DNA from: Actinomycetes bacterium
GTDB lineage: Bacteria > Actinomycetota > Thermoleophilia > RBG-16-64-13
Assembly (NCBI GenBank): GCA_024637095.1
Contig: JAGXFV010000043.1
Span: forward strand, 1 to 51,729
Length of the DNA: 51,729 nucleotides
Direction of reading: 5' to 3'
Shown: piece by piece, positions 1-8,514 of the stretch
Layout of the letters: every line of letters starts with the position of its first letter
Numbering within the stretch: the stretch's first letter is position 1
Notes under the pieces: model-generated
What the model was told of the DNA's origin: nothing
The model's database searches: none
The model's input: the letters and a program-made list of their open reading frames with translations, nothing else
Program-made: the position numbers and the translations under genes

Positions 1-3
1 AGA

Positions 4-11
4 CTCCTCCT
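4..11 (-). promoter_or_regulatory. Shine-Dalgarno site of the riboswitch-controlled gene
   Basis: On the minus strand these bases read AGGAGGAG, a near-perfect ribosome binding site, about 50 bases downstream of the GEMM-I aptamer. With normal spacing the start codon falls just left of base 1. The bases between aptamer and this site (59-12) contain a small CCAGG/CCUGG hairpin (60-56 with 49-45) that could be part of the expression platform. No long U tract follows it, so control of translation is as likely as termination. Confidence 0.7.
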
Positions 12-59
12 AATGACGAGGCCGACCGGATAGCACGATGCTGTCCAGGTTGGCCCCTG

Positions 60-143
60 GAACTTCGGTAGCCCGGCCGACTCCTAAGCGGAGTTCCGTG
101 GCTTTGCGCCCCCACCTCACGATGGGTTTGCCTTTTCGCGTTC
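60..143 (-). ncRNA. GEMM-I (cyclic-di-GMP class I) riboswitch aptamer
   Basis: Read on the minus strand, this stretch has the conserved order of the GEMM-I aptamer. There is a short closing stem GAAC/GUUC (143-140 with 63-60), then GGCAAACC, then a six-pair stem CCCAUC/GGUGGG capped by a GUGA (GNRA) tetraloop at 120-117. Next come the hallmark GGCGCAAAGCCACGG segment, a second hairpin ACUCC/GGAGU (94-90 with 84-80), and the terminal GGCCGGGCUACCGAAG. The family binds c-di-GMP, or 3',3'-cGAMP in the GEMM-Ib variant. By hand alignment to Vc2, the base equivalent to G20 is G, which favours c-di-GMP; a one-base slip would change that. The regulated gene lies left of the window. Confidence 0.88.
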
Positions 144-378
144 TGGCGGTCCTATGTCGAGTGCTGATTCGCTACCGTTAAGAACGCGGGAGGGCGAACG
201 AAGTTACGCGTTCAGTGCGCGAACGCGCGTTTGAGGAGAATATTGCCGGGGGACAATAATCGGCTGGATAATCAGCCTCAGCACCGAGGAGGAAAGACTG
301 GCTGGCGCAGCGGCAGAACCGGTCGAGAGCCGGAGCGTAGACAACTCCCCCGCTCCGAGAGACCAAATTCCCGGCCGC
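144..378. other. Intergenic region upstream of the riboswitch
   Basis: This stretch lies between the end of the flippase gene and the riboswitch. It must hold the minus-strand promoter for the riboswitch transcript, but I see no -10/-35 pair good enough to mark. A GCGCG-rich inverted segment lies near 207-230. A possible 62-codon minus-strand reading frame (178-366) has no recognisable features or ribosome binding site and is not called. Confidence 0.5.
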
Positions 379-1830
379 CTAAGTAGGCAGAATTTCGCTA
401 GTTCGTCGCAGGTAGCGAATGAATAGGTAAGCAGCGAACATGTAGACGATCCGCCCAGCGACCATAGCCTGAGGAAAGTCTGTCAAGTCCACTTGTCCGT
501 TGATGAGCCAAAGAAGACTCAGGCCGTTAGCCAGGTAACCCAGAAGGATCGCGGCCACATACATATCTTGGCGGCGCACTACGTTGAAGATGGAGTTAGC
601 GGGCTGAAAGCTGCTGACGACGGGCAATAGCAGCCCCCATTGCATTGCCGGAACGGCGTCCACGTACGCGGGAACGACCAGTCTCACGGCGGGCCCCACA
701 AACCACCAACCCACTCCCACCACCAGGACAAGCCCGACGGCTGTGATGAGAATGGGCTTCCGAACCATTACTGCAAGATCCTCGACGCTGCTATTGCGGC
801 CGTATTGCTCGGCCATCCGCGGATACACCACCTGGGAGACCGCTTGGGGTATGAACTCCACAGCGGCAATGGCCACCAGCACCATAGAGAAGAGTCCCAT
901 TCCTTCGGTACCGGCCAACCTCAGGACCAAAGTCGAATTGATCGTCGTCCACCATCCGTACAGCATTCCGACTCCGAAGATGGGGGCTCCCACGATCAGA
1001 AGGTGTTTAAGGTGAGGGAAGTCCCAACGAGGACCTACCCTCACGGGTCGCCAGTAGTGAAGAATCGCCGTACTTACGGCCCCGGCGATCAGTGCGCGCA
1101 AGCACAAGCCATAGAAGTCCTGCCACCAGACAACGCTAATTAGCGCGAGCAATAGTCCAGCCTCCACCACTCCCACCAGAGCGAGCCTCGCGAAATCGTG
1201 CGACGTGCGATAGGTCATCTGGAGATAATTGGTGTTGTAGAACAAGTTGAGAGCCAGGAGAGCATGTGTGAACCAACCTGCAGCCCTCAAGGTCTCTCCC
1301 TCAGCCAAGTGCCAACCGGCAACGCCCAACAGTGCCATCGCCACCACGCTCCCCACTATGAGCGCCCAGGCCTGAGCTGCCGCGGCCAACTCCCGCACCA
1401 GCTGCTGATGGCCGCGGCCGACATGGTAGGGAAGTTCTCGATTGAGACCGTTGAGAACGCCCAACTGCAGAACGGGTGCATACCCGAGGGCGAGCCCGAT
1501 ACCGTTGAAGAGCCCCAAGGTTGAAGGAGCAACAAACCGGCCGATGAGCACCCCGCTGGCCAGACGCAGGGCCATCGAAACGAAGTTGCCTCCCGCCAGA
1601 GAGCCGATCAAGAACGAGAGTGAACGCTGCGGAGTAACGGCATCCGAGTCTGCGCCGGGGCCGTCCGCCGGACTGCCGGTCAAGGACTCGGCTGGCTCAG
1701 CCTGCGTTGATCTCTCTGGTGCGGGTGTCAGCTCGCTCAAGCCAGTCGAGTCCGAAATCTGCCCCATGGGCAAAGTCGCAGACCGGCCGCCCTCACTGCC
1801 GACAGCCGGGCGTTTCGTTCGGAGTGCCAC
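379..1830 (-). CDS. Wzx-like polysaccharide flippase / transport protein
   Basis: Predicted multi-pass membrane protein of the polysaccharide transporter (MATE/Wzx-like) superfamily. It would move lipid-linked oligosaccharide repeat units across the cytoplasmic membrane. After a polar, Pro/Ser/Ala-rich leader of about 65 residues, the chain shows roughly a dozen hydrophobic segments beginning with SFLIGSLAGGNFVSMALRLA and ending at AAYLFIRYLRR, typical of the family in length and spacing. The GTG start at 1830 has no obvious ribosome site; the true start may be further in, for example ATG at 1770. It faces away from the Wzy-like gene at 2056, which with the glycosyltransferases fits a Wzx/Wzy-dependent assembly locus. 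The specific substrate cannot be read from sequence. Confidence 0.8.
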   Translation of the reverse strand: MALRTKRPAVGSEGGRSATLPMGQISDSTGLSELTPAPERSTQAEPAESLTGSPADGPGADSDAVTPQRSLSFLIGSLAGGNFVSMALRLASGVLIGRFVAPSTLGLFNGIGLALGYAPVLQLGVLNGLNRELPYHVGRGHQQLVRELAAAAQAWALIVGSVVAMALLGVAGWHLAEGETLRAAGWFTHALLALNLFYNTNYLQMTYRTSHDFARLALVGVVEAGLLLALISVVWWQDFYGLCLRALIAGAVSTAILHYWRPVRVGPRWDFPHLKHLLIVGAPIFGVGMLYGWWTTINSTLVLRLAGTEGMGLFSMVLVAIAAVEFIPQAVSQVVYPRMAEQYGRNSSVEDLAVMVRKPILITAVGLVLVVGVGWWFVGPAVRLVVPAYVDAVPAMQWGLLLPVVSSFQPANSIFNVVRRQDMYVAAILLGYLANGLSLLWLINGQVDLTDFPQAMVAGRIVYMFAAYLFIRYLRRTSEILPT

Positions 1831-2055
1831 ATAGTAGTCGGGTTTGAAGCATGCGCTCTCCCGAGGGTCCTTCGCGGCCGCGCTACTTCCAATTCTCCGC
1901 CTCCACCCACCTCAAGGAGACGATCCGTGGGACGATATGGATAACCAGTGACGGCAGAGACTGCCGCCACTCCGGTCTCAAGCTGGAGGGGCGGTTGGGC
2001 TAGGTGGGGGCTCTTTTGCAAGAGCAAGGAAACCGATGACGATATTCGATCCAGC

Positions 2056-3486
2056 ATGAAGACCTCCAATCAAGCACTCGACTACGTGGCTCGGGTTGTC
2101 GCCCCGATGATCATCATGAGCACCACAGCGCTGGTAATCGTCCTAGACGCACCCTACGCGGTTGCGGCCTGGGGGGTTATTGTTCTGCTTGCCACGTTCG
2201 CATGGAATCGCTTCAATCCCTTATGGCCTTTCCTTGCTCTCGTTGCAGCCATCCAGGGGGGCATCCTTCTGCAGCTTCCCCCGGCGGCCGGCTCTCTTCA
2301 GACCGCGCTGCCTCTCCTCGGTGCACTGGTCCTGACTTCCCTCTTCATTAACGGCAACCTGGTGCCGCGAGCAGACCGCGTTCGGCTCAATCATGCCCGT
2401 TTCCCTCTTCCCCTTATGATCTTCCTGGTCACAGTGCTGGTCACGGACTTGGCCCGAGCATGGACATCAGAGTCGTTTGCGTCTGCGATGCAAGGCAGCC
2501 TCACGTATGTCCAACTCGCCGCACTCACGTTCGTGGCGGTCCTTCTGCTTACTGACCCCCGCCGAGTAACTTTGATGGCATATGCGATCATTGCCAGCGG
2601 GGTCGTGGCCGCAGTCATGACCCTTGCCGCCCAGTTAGGACCAGGACCTTCCGCAGCCGAAATCGTCGACCGAGGTTACACCCGCGCCGTCGGCGCACTT
2701 ACCGACCCCAACTTCTTCTCATTTCAGCTGCTCGTACCGTTTGCCTTCGCATTCTATATGTCCATCACTGCCGTATCCCGGGTGGAACGAGTTGCTCTGG
2801 TGCTCGCCTCGGCCGCCCTGGTCGCGGCCGTTGTCAGCACTTACTCCGCCGGAGCAATCGTGGGCCTCACCGCGGCTGTCGCCGCCACCCTAGTTCTCCA
2901 GCTCCGGGTGTCGATCTCCCGAGCCCTGACCGCCTTCGTAGCAATCTGCCTCGTCACAGCAATCGTAGCGGCCGCCGCACCGCCTCAGTATCTCGACACC
3001 GTCAACGCCAAATACGCCGCGATTACGAATACGACGCCTGAGGAGTGGGGAACCGGTCGTGGGGCCGCTTGGATAGCAGCCCTACGGACCTTTGAAAGCA
3101 ACCCCTTGCTAGGGGTCGGCACCCCGACGGAGAACATCCAGATCGCGATTGCCGAACATTTCGATTTCGCTCCGGTGACCAGGAAGGCGGCGCATAACAT
3201 GTATCTATCCACCGCAGTCGGGATGGGGGCCATAGGACTTGCCGCGTTCACCGTCCTCCTGATCAGCTCTCTGGCCACCTTGTGGTCGAGGTTCTCGGAT
3301 TTCAGCCGCGCCCACTCTGCGGAGGCCGCGCGCGCAATCGGCTGCCTCCTCCCCCCCCTCGTAGTGGTGATGGTTCAAGGGCTGCAACTCGACCTGCATC
3401 TCGAAAAGTACCTCTGGCTGCTTATCGGGGCAACGATTGCGATCCGTGAATGGAGGAATCCTGCCGATGCGGGCAGCGCGGACTGA
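2056..3486 (+). CDS. O-antigen ligase / Wzy-like polymerase family membrane protein
   Basis: Polytopic membrane protein of the O-antigen ligase/polymerase (Wzy_C, RfaL-like) superfamily, which joins or polymerises lipid-linked glycans on the outer face of the membrane. Many hydrophobic segments alternate with short loops. A large central loop (about residues 290-360, TGRGAAWIAALRTFESNPLLG followed by HNMYLSTAVGMG) carries the usual His-Asn and Arg-Gly-rich signature of the family. ATG 2056 is chosen because the hydrophobic chain begins there; the same frame stays open upstream to a GTG at 1948, with neither start having a strong ribosome site. The gene overlaps the next glycosyltransferase by about 20 bases. 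Confidence 0.8.
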   Translation: MKTSNQALDYVARVVAPMIIMSTTALVIVLDAPYAVAAWGVIVLLATFAWNRFNPLWPFLALVAAIQGGILLQLPPAAGSLQTALPLLGALVLTSLFINGNLVPRADRVRLNHARFPLPLMIFLVTVLVTDLARAWTSESFASAMQGSLTYVQLAALTFVAVLLLTDPRRVTLMAYAIIASGVVAAVMTLAAQLGPGPSAAEIVDRGYTRAVGALTDPNFFSFQLLVPFAFAFYMSITAVSRVERVALVLASAALVAAVVSTYSAGAIVGLTAAVAATLVLQLRVSISRALTAFVAICLVTAIVAAAAPPQYLDTVNAKYAAITNTTPEEWGTGRGAAWIAALRTFESNPLLGVGTPTENIQIAIAEHFDFAPVTRKAAHNMYLSTAVGMGAIGLAAFTVLLISSLATLWSRFSDFSRAHSAEAARAIGCLLPPLVVVMVQGLQLDLHLEKYLWLLIGATIAIREWRNPADAGSAD

Positions 3487-4648
3487 TAGTCTCGACCTCC
3501 CAGGACCAACGCCCCGCGTTCTCCTGGTGGCCGAAGACGGCAATTCTGGCGGGATAGGAAGATACTGCCTGGACCTTTGTGCCCTGCTGGGAGCGCAGGC
3601 GGCTCTGGTCTGTCTCTGCTCCGAAGTCGACACCGGAGACTGCGACGATTGCTGGCTCGCACGCCAGGCCGCCCAGAACGGCACGAGGATAATCCCGATC
3701 TCAATGCCCGCAAAATCATGGCGCGACGCCTATCGACAACTCCGCGCCGTTCTTGTCGCGCTGGAGAACCCCGTACTGCACGTGAATGGTCGCCGGGGCA
3801 ATTTCCTGGCCCTCCTAACGCGGGCTGCTGGCGATGTCAGCTTCGCCACCACCGCTCATGGAGTCCTTGGGACACATTACCGGGGGAACATGGTCTACCG
3901 GCATGTGGATAGGTGGACGTGGAGCGCGGCGAACGCGGTCGTCGCGGTCAGTTCTCATACGTACCGTCAACTGCTCACTGCGGGGGTGGGCCGGAACAAG
4001 ACGCGGCGCGTGCTGAACGCCCTTCCCCGGACTCGAATTGAGCATATGACCCAGACGTCACTTAGGAAACCTGCGCCTCGGACGACCGAAAACCTCGTGG
4101 TCGGATACCTCGGCCGGCTCGGCCCGGAAAAAGGAATCGAAGAGTTCGGACGACTGGCCCTGCGGCTGGCGGCGGAGGTGCCGGGGGTCCGCTTCAGAGT
4201 GGCGGGAGAAGGCCCCCACCGCGCCTGGCTGTCCCGGGAATGCCGACAACTATTGGCTTCGGAGACCATGGAACTCTTGGGCGAGGTGCAAGATCCCACT
4301 GTCTTCCTTGGCGGAATCGACATTTTGGTGATGCCGTCCCGGAATGAGGGACTGCCCTATGCGCTGCTCGAGGCGATGGCCGCCGGTTGCGCCGTGGTGG
4401 CATACGGGGTGGGGGGAATACCGGAAGTAGTGCGGGACTCCGGCCTCGGTGTGGTTGTCGGCCCCGGGGATCGGCTCAGGCTCTATTCCAGCCTAAGACA
4501 GTTACTGTCAACTCCAGAATCAGTCGCCCGCATGGGAGAGGCGGCAGCCGCCCAGGTCGCAGCGGGATACACCTTAGAAAGCCGCCTCCCGGGACTCCAA
4601 GAAATCTACGCGCTCTGTGGGGCGTCAATCATGCCGAAAGAGCACTGA
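3467..4648 (+). CDS. GT4-family glycosyltransferase
   Basis: Retaining GT-B glycosyltransferase of family GT4, predicted to add a sugar from a nucleotide donor to the growing lipid-linked oligosaccharide at the inner face of the membrane. The N-terminal half has the GG-IGRY acceptor-side motif. The C-terminal half has VGYLGRLGPEKGI and the E-x7-E donor motif in RNEGLPYALLEAMAAG, followed by GGIPEVV. ATG 3467 is preceded by GGAGG at suitable distance and is preferred over the upstream TTG 3437 in the same frame. It overlaps the polymerase gene by 20 bases and is followed after 4 bases by another GT4 gene, so the three are probably one transcript. Confidence 0.88.
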   Translation: MRAARTDSLDLPGPTPRVLLVAEDGNSGGIGRYCLDLCALLGAQAALVCLCSEVDTGDCDDCWLARQAAQNGTRIIPISMPAKSWRDAYRQLRAVLVALENPVLHVNGRRGNFLALLTRAAGDVSFATTAHGVLGTHYRGNMVYRHVDRWTWSAANAVVAVSSHTYRQLLTAGVGRNKTRRVLNALPRTRIEHMTQTSLRKPAPRTTENLVVGYLGRLGPEKGIEEFGRLALRLAAEVPGVRFRVAGEGPHRAWLSRECRQLLASETMELLGEVQDPTVFLGGIDILVMPSRNEGLPYALLEAMAAGCAVVAYGVGGIPEVVRDSGLGVVVGPGDRLRLYSSLRQLLSTPESVARMGEAAAAQVAAGYTLESRLPGLQEIYALCGASIMPKEH

Positions 4649-4652
4649 CGGC

Positions 4653-5837
4653 GTGCGTGTAGCCGTGGTCGACTTCACCAGCAACACGCCCTTCTTCTCC
4701 CGAGCGTTGAGCGATGCCCTGGAGGGCGAGGGACGGCTCTCGATCGAACTCATCAGTCCTCTTTTCTATCCGGAGCCAGAATATTTGGCGAACGCCCGGC
4801 GTCCTGGATGGGTTGTCGATTGGGCCATTCACGGGGCAAGCCGCAGAAGCACACGCGTTCCGTTGAGGGCACTCGAAGTGCTTGCCAACCTGGCTTCGCT
4901 CTGCAGGGCAATCCTGCGAGGGGATTACGACGTTGTCCACCTCCAATGGGTACCCGAGGAAGACAAGCAGACCGTGATGATGCGGCTGTTGCGGTGGGCA
5001 TGTGACCTTTCCGGCTGCTTGCTTACCCTGTCCGTACATAATGCCGTTCCTCACGACACCGAAGACGCGAACCTCAGGACGATCGGATCCAATCTTCGCT
5101 TGGCCCACCTGCTCATTTTCCACAGCGAAAATGTGCAGAAGCAGGCGGAGGCAAGGCTCGACGCACAAAACCCCAGTGCAATGATCCCCTGTCCTCATGT
5201 GTCCGTAGGGGATCTGCCTTCCAAGAAGGAGGCGAGAGCTCGCCTCGGAGAAGGGAACCGCCCGGTCGTGCTTCTCTTTGGCCTGATCAGGCCCTACAAG
5301 GGGCTTGATCTGTTACACGAGGCCTGGCCCGAGGTGAGAAATGCCTATCCAGACGCCCGTCTGTGGGTCGTGGGAAAACCGGAGGGCGACATAGCCGAGG
5401 AGCACGTCAAGCAGATCGCCGTGCTACCCGGTGTCAAATTGACAGACCGGTATGTGACGTGGCGCGAGATGCTGGACTTCATGGCCGCCACGGATGTCGC
5501 CGTGTTCCCCTACCGAGACGCGTCGCAGTCCGGGGCCCTCATGACCGCGGTGAGTTGCGGACGTCCGGTGGTCATTACTCCGGTCGAGGGCCTGATAGAG
5601 CAAACGGCTGATCTTACCTCGAGTTCGATGGCGGAAAACATCAGCGGACCTGCTCTCGCAGCGGCGCTCAACGACGCCCTGGAAAACAGGCAATTGCTGG
5701 GGATACGAGCAGAAGAAGACCGGCGCCGGCTCGAGGCTTCGCCGATTGGATGGGCAACCGCCGCCAGGACAATGGCCGAGCGATACCGTCGGGCGCTTAA
5801 AGAACTAAGCCACCCCGACCCGCAGACTAACCCGTAG
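4653..5837 (+). CDS. GT4-like glycosyltransferase
   Basis: GT-B glycosyltransferase, about 394 residues. The protein begins VRVAVVDF, a typical first beta strand, so GTG 4653 (4 bases after the preceding stop) is preferred to GTG 4617. The donor-binding half has LLFGLIRPYKGLDLL, then WVVGKPEG, then VFPYRDASQSGALMTAVSCG where classical GT4 enzymes have the E-x7-E motif. Here the first acidic position is replaced by the DASQSG loop, a variant seen in some GT4 subgroups. It probably works in the same polysaccharide pathway as its neighbours. Donor and acceptor are unknown. Confidence 0.82.
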   Translation: MRVAVVDFTSNTPFFSRALSDALEGEGRLSIELISPLFYPEPEYLANARRPGWVVDWAIHGASRRSTRVPLRALEVLANLASLCRAILRGDYDVVHLQWVPEEDKQTVMMRLLRWACDLSGCLLTLSVHNAVPHDTEDANLRTIGSNLRLAHLLIFHSENVQKQAEARLDAQNPSAMIPCPHVSVGDLPSKKEARARLGEGNRPVVLLFGLIRPYKGLDLLHEAWPEVRNAYPDARLWVVGKPEGDIAEEHVKQIAVLPGVKLTDRYVTWREMLDFMAATDVAVFPYRDASQSGALMTAVSCGRPVVITPVEGLIEQTADLTSSSMAENISGPALAAALNDALENRQLLGIRAEEDRRRLEASPIGWATAARTMAERYRRALKELSHPDPQTNP

Positions 5838-5876
5838 GCGCAGACATACGTAACTGTTTACACATCAGGAGCCAAC

Positions 5877-7169
5877 ATGGTAAGGGTATTGCTCATCAAC
5901 GACTCCCTTAGTAACCCCAACTGGGGAGATCGAGCTGCTGCCGTGTCCCTCCGAAGGATGATTGCAGAAGTGGGGGGAGAAGTAGCCCACTTTATCACCG
6001 AGCGATCTCTCATATTCTCTACCTTTGCTAAACCACAAACTTACGTGGATGCTCCCGAAGAGCCTAAAGCTAGAAACGTTCTCAGAGAATTTATTCCGCC
6101 GGTGTTATTGTCCATTCGTCGCAGATTGATGGGCGAGTCCACTATAGATGCCAGCTCGCGCCTCATCCCACAGTCCGTTGACGATTTTGATCGTTATCTG
6201 AAAAATGCCTTGACCACCCCCGATCAGTATGGATACTTACTCCAAGCCATATCAGAGTGCGATATGGCAATAGTGCACGGCAACGGATGCATGGTGGGTA
6301 GCGGCATTATTCCACGGAGCGAACTATTTATCAGCTATCTTATAATGAAACATTTCGACAAACCGGTGTCAATAGTCAATCACACTGTAGACTTTGATAC
6401 TCCCGTACTCAAGCGTATGGCGCAATTGGTCTATCCTATGTTTGATGATGTGGTGTTTCGCGATATCTTCTCGGCAGAACGATGCGAGTTCTGCAATGGA
6501 AGATTTGCTCCGGATACGGCCTTCATCTTCGAGCCAGCCGCCAAAGACGAATGGAAGGCGGTCGCGGGCCGATCTACATACTTCGACGTATGGCCAGACC
6601 GTGGTTCTTTCGATCCATCCACGCCGTACATTTGTGTCGGAGGCTCGTCCGGGTACGGTTTCGAAGCTAGCGAATCTCCAGTCTTTCGCGGGTACAGCGA
6701 CCTGATACGGGGCGTAAAGCAGGTTTACGACGGACAGATCGTCTTGACGGCTTCCGATCTCACCGACAAAGAACTATTCCGCCCGCTTGCGGAGGAGCAC
6801 TCCCTGCCGCTTATCGGTGTGAGAACCCCTATTCAGCAGGTGGTTGACATCCTAGGCAATGCTGAGGCCTATGTGGGCGGGCGATGGCACCCTGCGATCT
6901 TCGCGCTACGCGGAGGAGTTCCTCTCGTGCCGCTCTCTGCCAAGACTTTCAAAATGCAGGCACTGGCGAACATGGCCGGCCTGAAGGGCCCGGTGTTCGA
7001 CGTACGAGGGCTTAGCGGGCAAACCGAGGAGCTGTGCCGGCGGCTGGAAGACCTCTTGGCCGAAGGTGAGCAGTTGAGGCACAGGCTGAAGTCTTGGGCT
7101 AGTCACATGGCCGACAACAGCTGGGACAACGTTGCCTACCTGTCGAACAGCGTGTCCCGCCGCCGATAA
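5877..7169 (+). CDS. Polysaccharide pyruvyl transferase family protein
   Basis: Member of the polysaccharide pyruvyl transferase family (CsaB/WcaK type), which puts pyruvate ketals from phosphoenolpyruvate onto sugars of surface polymers; some relatives have other activities. The N-terminus LLINDSLSNPNWGDRAA, the central IVHGNGCMVGSG, and the C-terminal YVGGRWHPAIFALRGGVPLV followed by SAKTFKMQALA match the GT-B-like family, including the conserved GGRWHP-type His motif. ATG 5877 has AGGAG nine bases upstream. The 5' part is unusually AT-rich (about 46% GC by hand count over 6001-6420), suggesting a different origin from the flanks. It is last in the plus-strand run and converges with the next gene. 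Confidence 0.82.
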   Translation: MVRVLLINDSLSNPNWGDRAAAVSLRRMIAEVGGEVAHFITERSLIFSTFAKPQTYVDAPEEPKARNVLREFIPPVLLSIRRRLMGESTIDASSRLIPQSVDDFDRYLKNALTTPDQYGYLLQAISECDMAIVHGNGCMVGSGIIPRSELFISYLIMKHFDKPVSIVNHTVDFDTPVLKRMAQLVYPMFDDVVFRDIFSAERCEFCNGRFAPDTAFIFEPAAKDEWKAVAGRSTYFDVWPDRGSFDPSTPYICVGGSSGYGFEASESPVFRGYSDLIRGVKQVYDGQIVLTASDLTDKELFRPLAEEHSLPLIGVRTPIQQVVDILGNAEAYVGGRWHPAIFALRGGVPLVPLSAKTFKMQALANMAGLKGPVFDVRGLSGQTEELCRRLEDLLAEGEQLRHRLKSWASHMADNSWDNVAYLSNSVSRRR

Positions 7170-7203
7170 GACCTAAACCTAGCTAACCCCGCGGCAGCCC
7201 ACA

Positions 7204-8418
7204 TCAATCCAGCGAAGGGACTTCACCGGCCGCAACCGACCGGAGAAGCCTTTCACAGGCATCTGCCAGGTTTTTCCAACTGTACTTCTCGGTGACCAGC
7301 GAACGCGCTTCGGCGCCAATCCTGGCTGCCAGTTCGGGCTCTTGCCAGAGTTCGCTGATTCGATCTATCAATTCCTGGTCCGAATTCGCCAGCACGACGT
7401 GCCGGCCAGCTGCGGCGCTTTCGATTCCCGCAATCGCCAACGGAGTGACCACGACCGGCTTGCCCATTGACATCCCTTCGAGAACCTTGTTCTTGATTCC
7501 CGCCCCGGACTGCATTGGCGCTACCAGAACCGCAGCTGCGTCGAGGTAAGGTCGGATGTCGGGGACGGAACCGGTTACGACGATGTCCGCATCCGTTCTC
7601 GCTGCCGACAGCAGCCGTTCGCTGGGATTAGATCCAACCAGCCAGACCCGCGCCCGCGGATGGCGCTGCTTGAGGCTTGGCCAGGCTCGCTCCAGGAACC
7701 ACAGGGCCGCCTCCACGTTAGGAGAGAAACCCATCGAGCCGTGAAAGGCTACGGTGAAGGGCTCCAGATGCCTGCCCGATGGCGAGAAATATTCGGAGTC
7801 CACCCCGTTGGGACTCGAGAAGATCCGTGCACTCGGCACAATCTGCTTCGCCCGGAGCGCGTCGGGTTCGGCGACGAAGACCGAGGCGGCAAAAGACCCG
7901 TATATTCTCTCCAGCCGCCGGGCCTGCAGACGGTTGAGCGCCAGACGGAAAGAGTGAAGGATGTTCTCCGGGGTTTCTCGTTCTAGGGCGAGCGTCAGAG
8001 AGTCGTGAGGGAAGGCCACGCAGGGTATCCCTTGAGCGTACTGCTGGTACTGGAGCATGGCGACGCCCTCGAACTGAATCACGTCGGGAGGGTCAAGGCT
8101 CAATTTCGCAAGCAACTCGTTGGAGAATTCCGCCGAGGAGCAGGCCAAGACCTCCCATGGAGTGAGGATAGTTGGCCACCTGCGCGGTGAGGACCATGTC
8201 GGTACGCGGCTTGTCTCAAAAACCGATACGCTCGCACAAAACGATTCGACCGGCTCTTGTCCAAGCATGTTCTTAGACTCATTGGAATCTGAGGCAAAGG
8301 CCATGAGGTCTACCGCATGACCTTGACGATGGTACCCCTTGATCAGTTGGTATAGCAGCAGCCGGAACCCGTCGACAAGTGAATCGGGATAGGATTGGGC
8401 AAGTACTTGTATCCGCAC
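7204..8418 (-). CDS. GT4-family glycosyltransferase
   Basis: GT-B glycosyltransferase of about 404 residues. It begins VRIQVLAQSYPDSLVDG, a normal first strand, so GTG 8418 is preferred. The frame remains open to 8493 and a longer product is possible. Donor-side features are VAFHGSMGFSPNVEAALWF, VWLVGSNPSE, VTGSVPDIRPYLDAAAVLV and APMQSGAGIKNKVLEGMSMG, where the acidic pair of the E-x7-E motif is partly replaced, as in the GT4 subgroup that includes many exopolysaccharide transferases. It ends convergent with the pyruvyl transferase gene 34 bases away, and is downstream of the 8515-10227 gene on the same strand. Confidence 0.82.
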   Translation of the reverse strand: MRIQVLAQSYPDSLVDGFRLLLYQLIKGYHRQGHAVDLMAFASDSNESKNMLGQEPVESFCASVSVFETSRVPTWSSPRRWPTILTPWEVLACSSAEFSNELLAKLSLDPPDVIQFEGVAMLQYQQYAQGIPCVAFPHDSLTLALERETPENILHSFRLALNRLQARRLERIYGSFAASVFVAEPDALRAKQIVPSARIFSSPNGVDSEYFSPSGRHLEPFTVAFHGSMGFSPNVEAALWFLERAWPSLKQRHPRARVWLVGSNPSERLLSAARTDADIVVTGSVPDIRPYLDAAAVLVAPMQSGAGIKNKVLEGMSMGKPVVVTPLAIAGIESAAAGRHVVLANSDQELIDRISELWQEPELAARIGAEARSLVTEKYSWKNLADACERLLRSVAAGEVPSLD

Positions 8419-8514
8419 GTAACTTGTCTTTCTACTAGTTGTTGCCCGCCTGCCCGAAATCGACCGCCGCGGGCGCTCACAGTCGAAAACCAAACCGGCA
8501 TGGCGATCAAGGAG

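Noticed and set aside
207-230. GCGCG-rich inverted segment as an operator
   Set aside because: Short and imperfect in GC-rich DNA; no matching second copy near a promoter.
178-366. 62-codon minus-strand frame upstream of the riboswitch
   Set aside because: No ribosome site, no domain, Cys-rich composition; probably chance.
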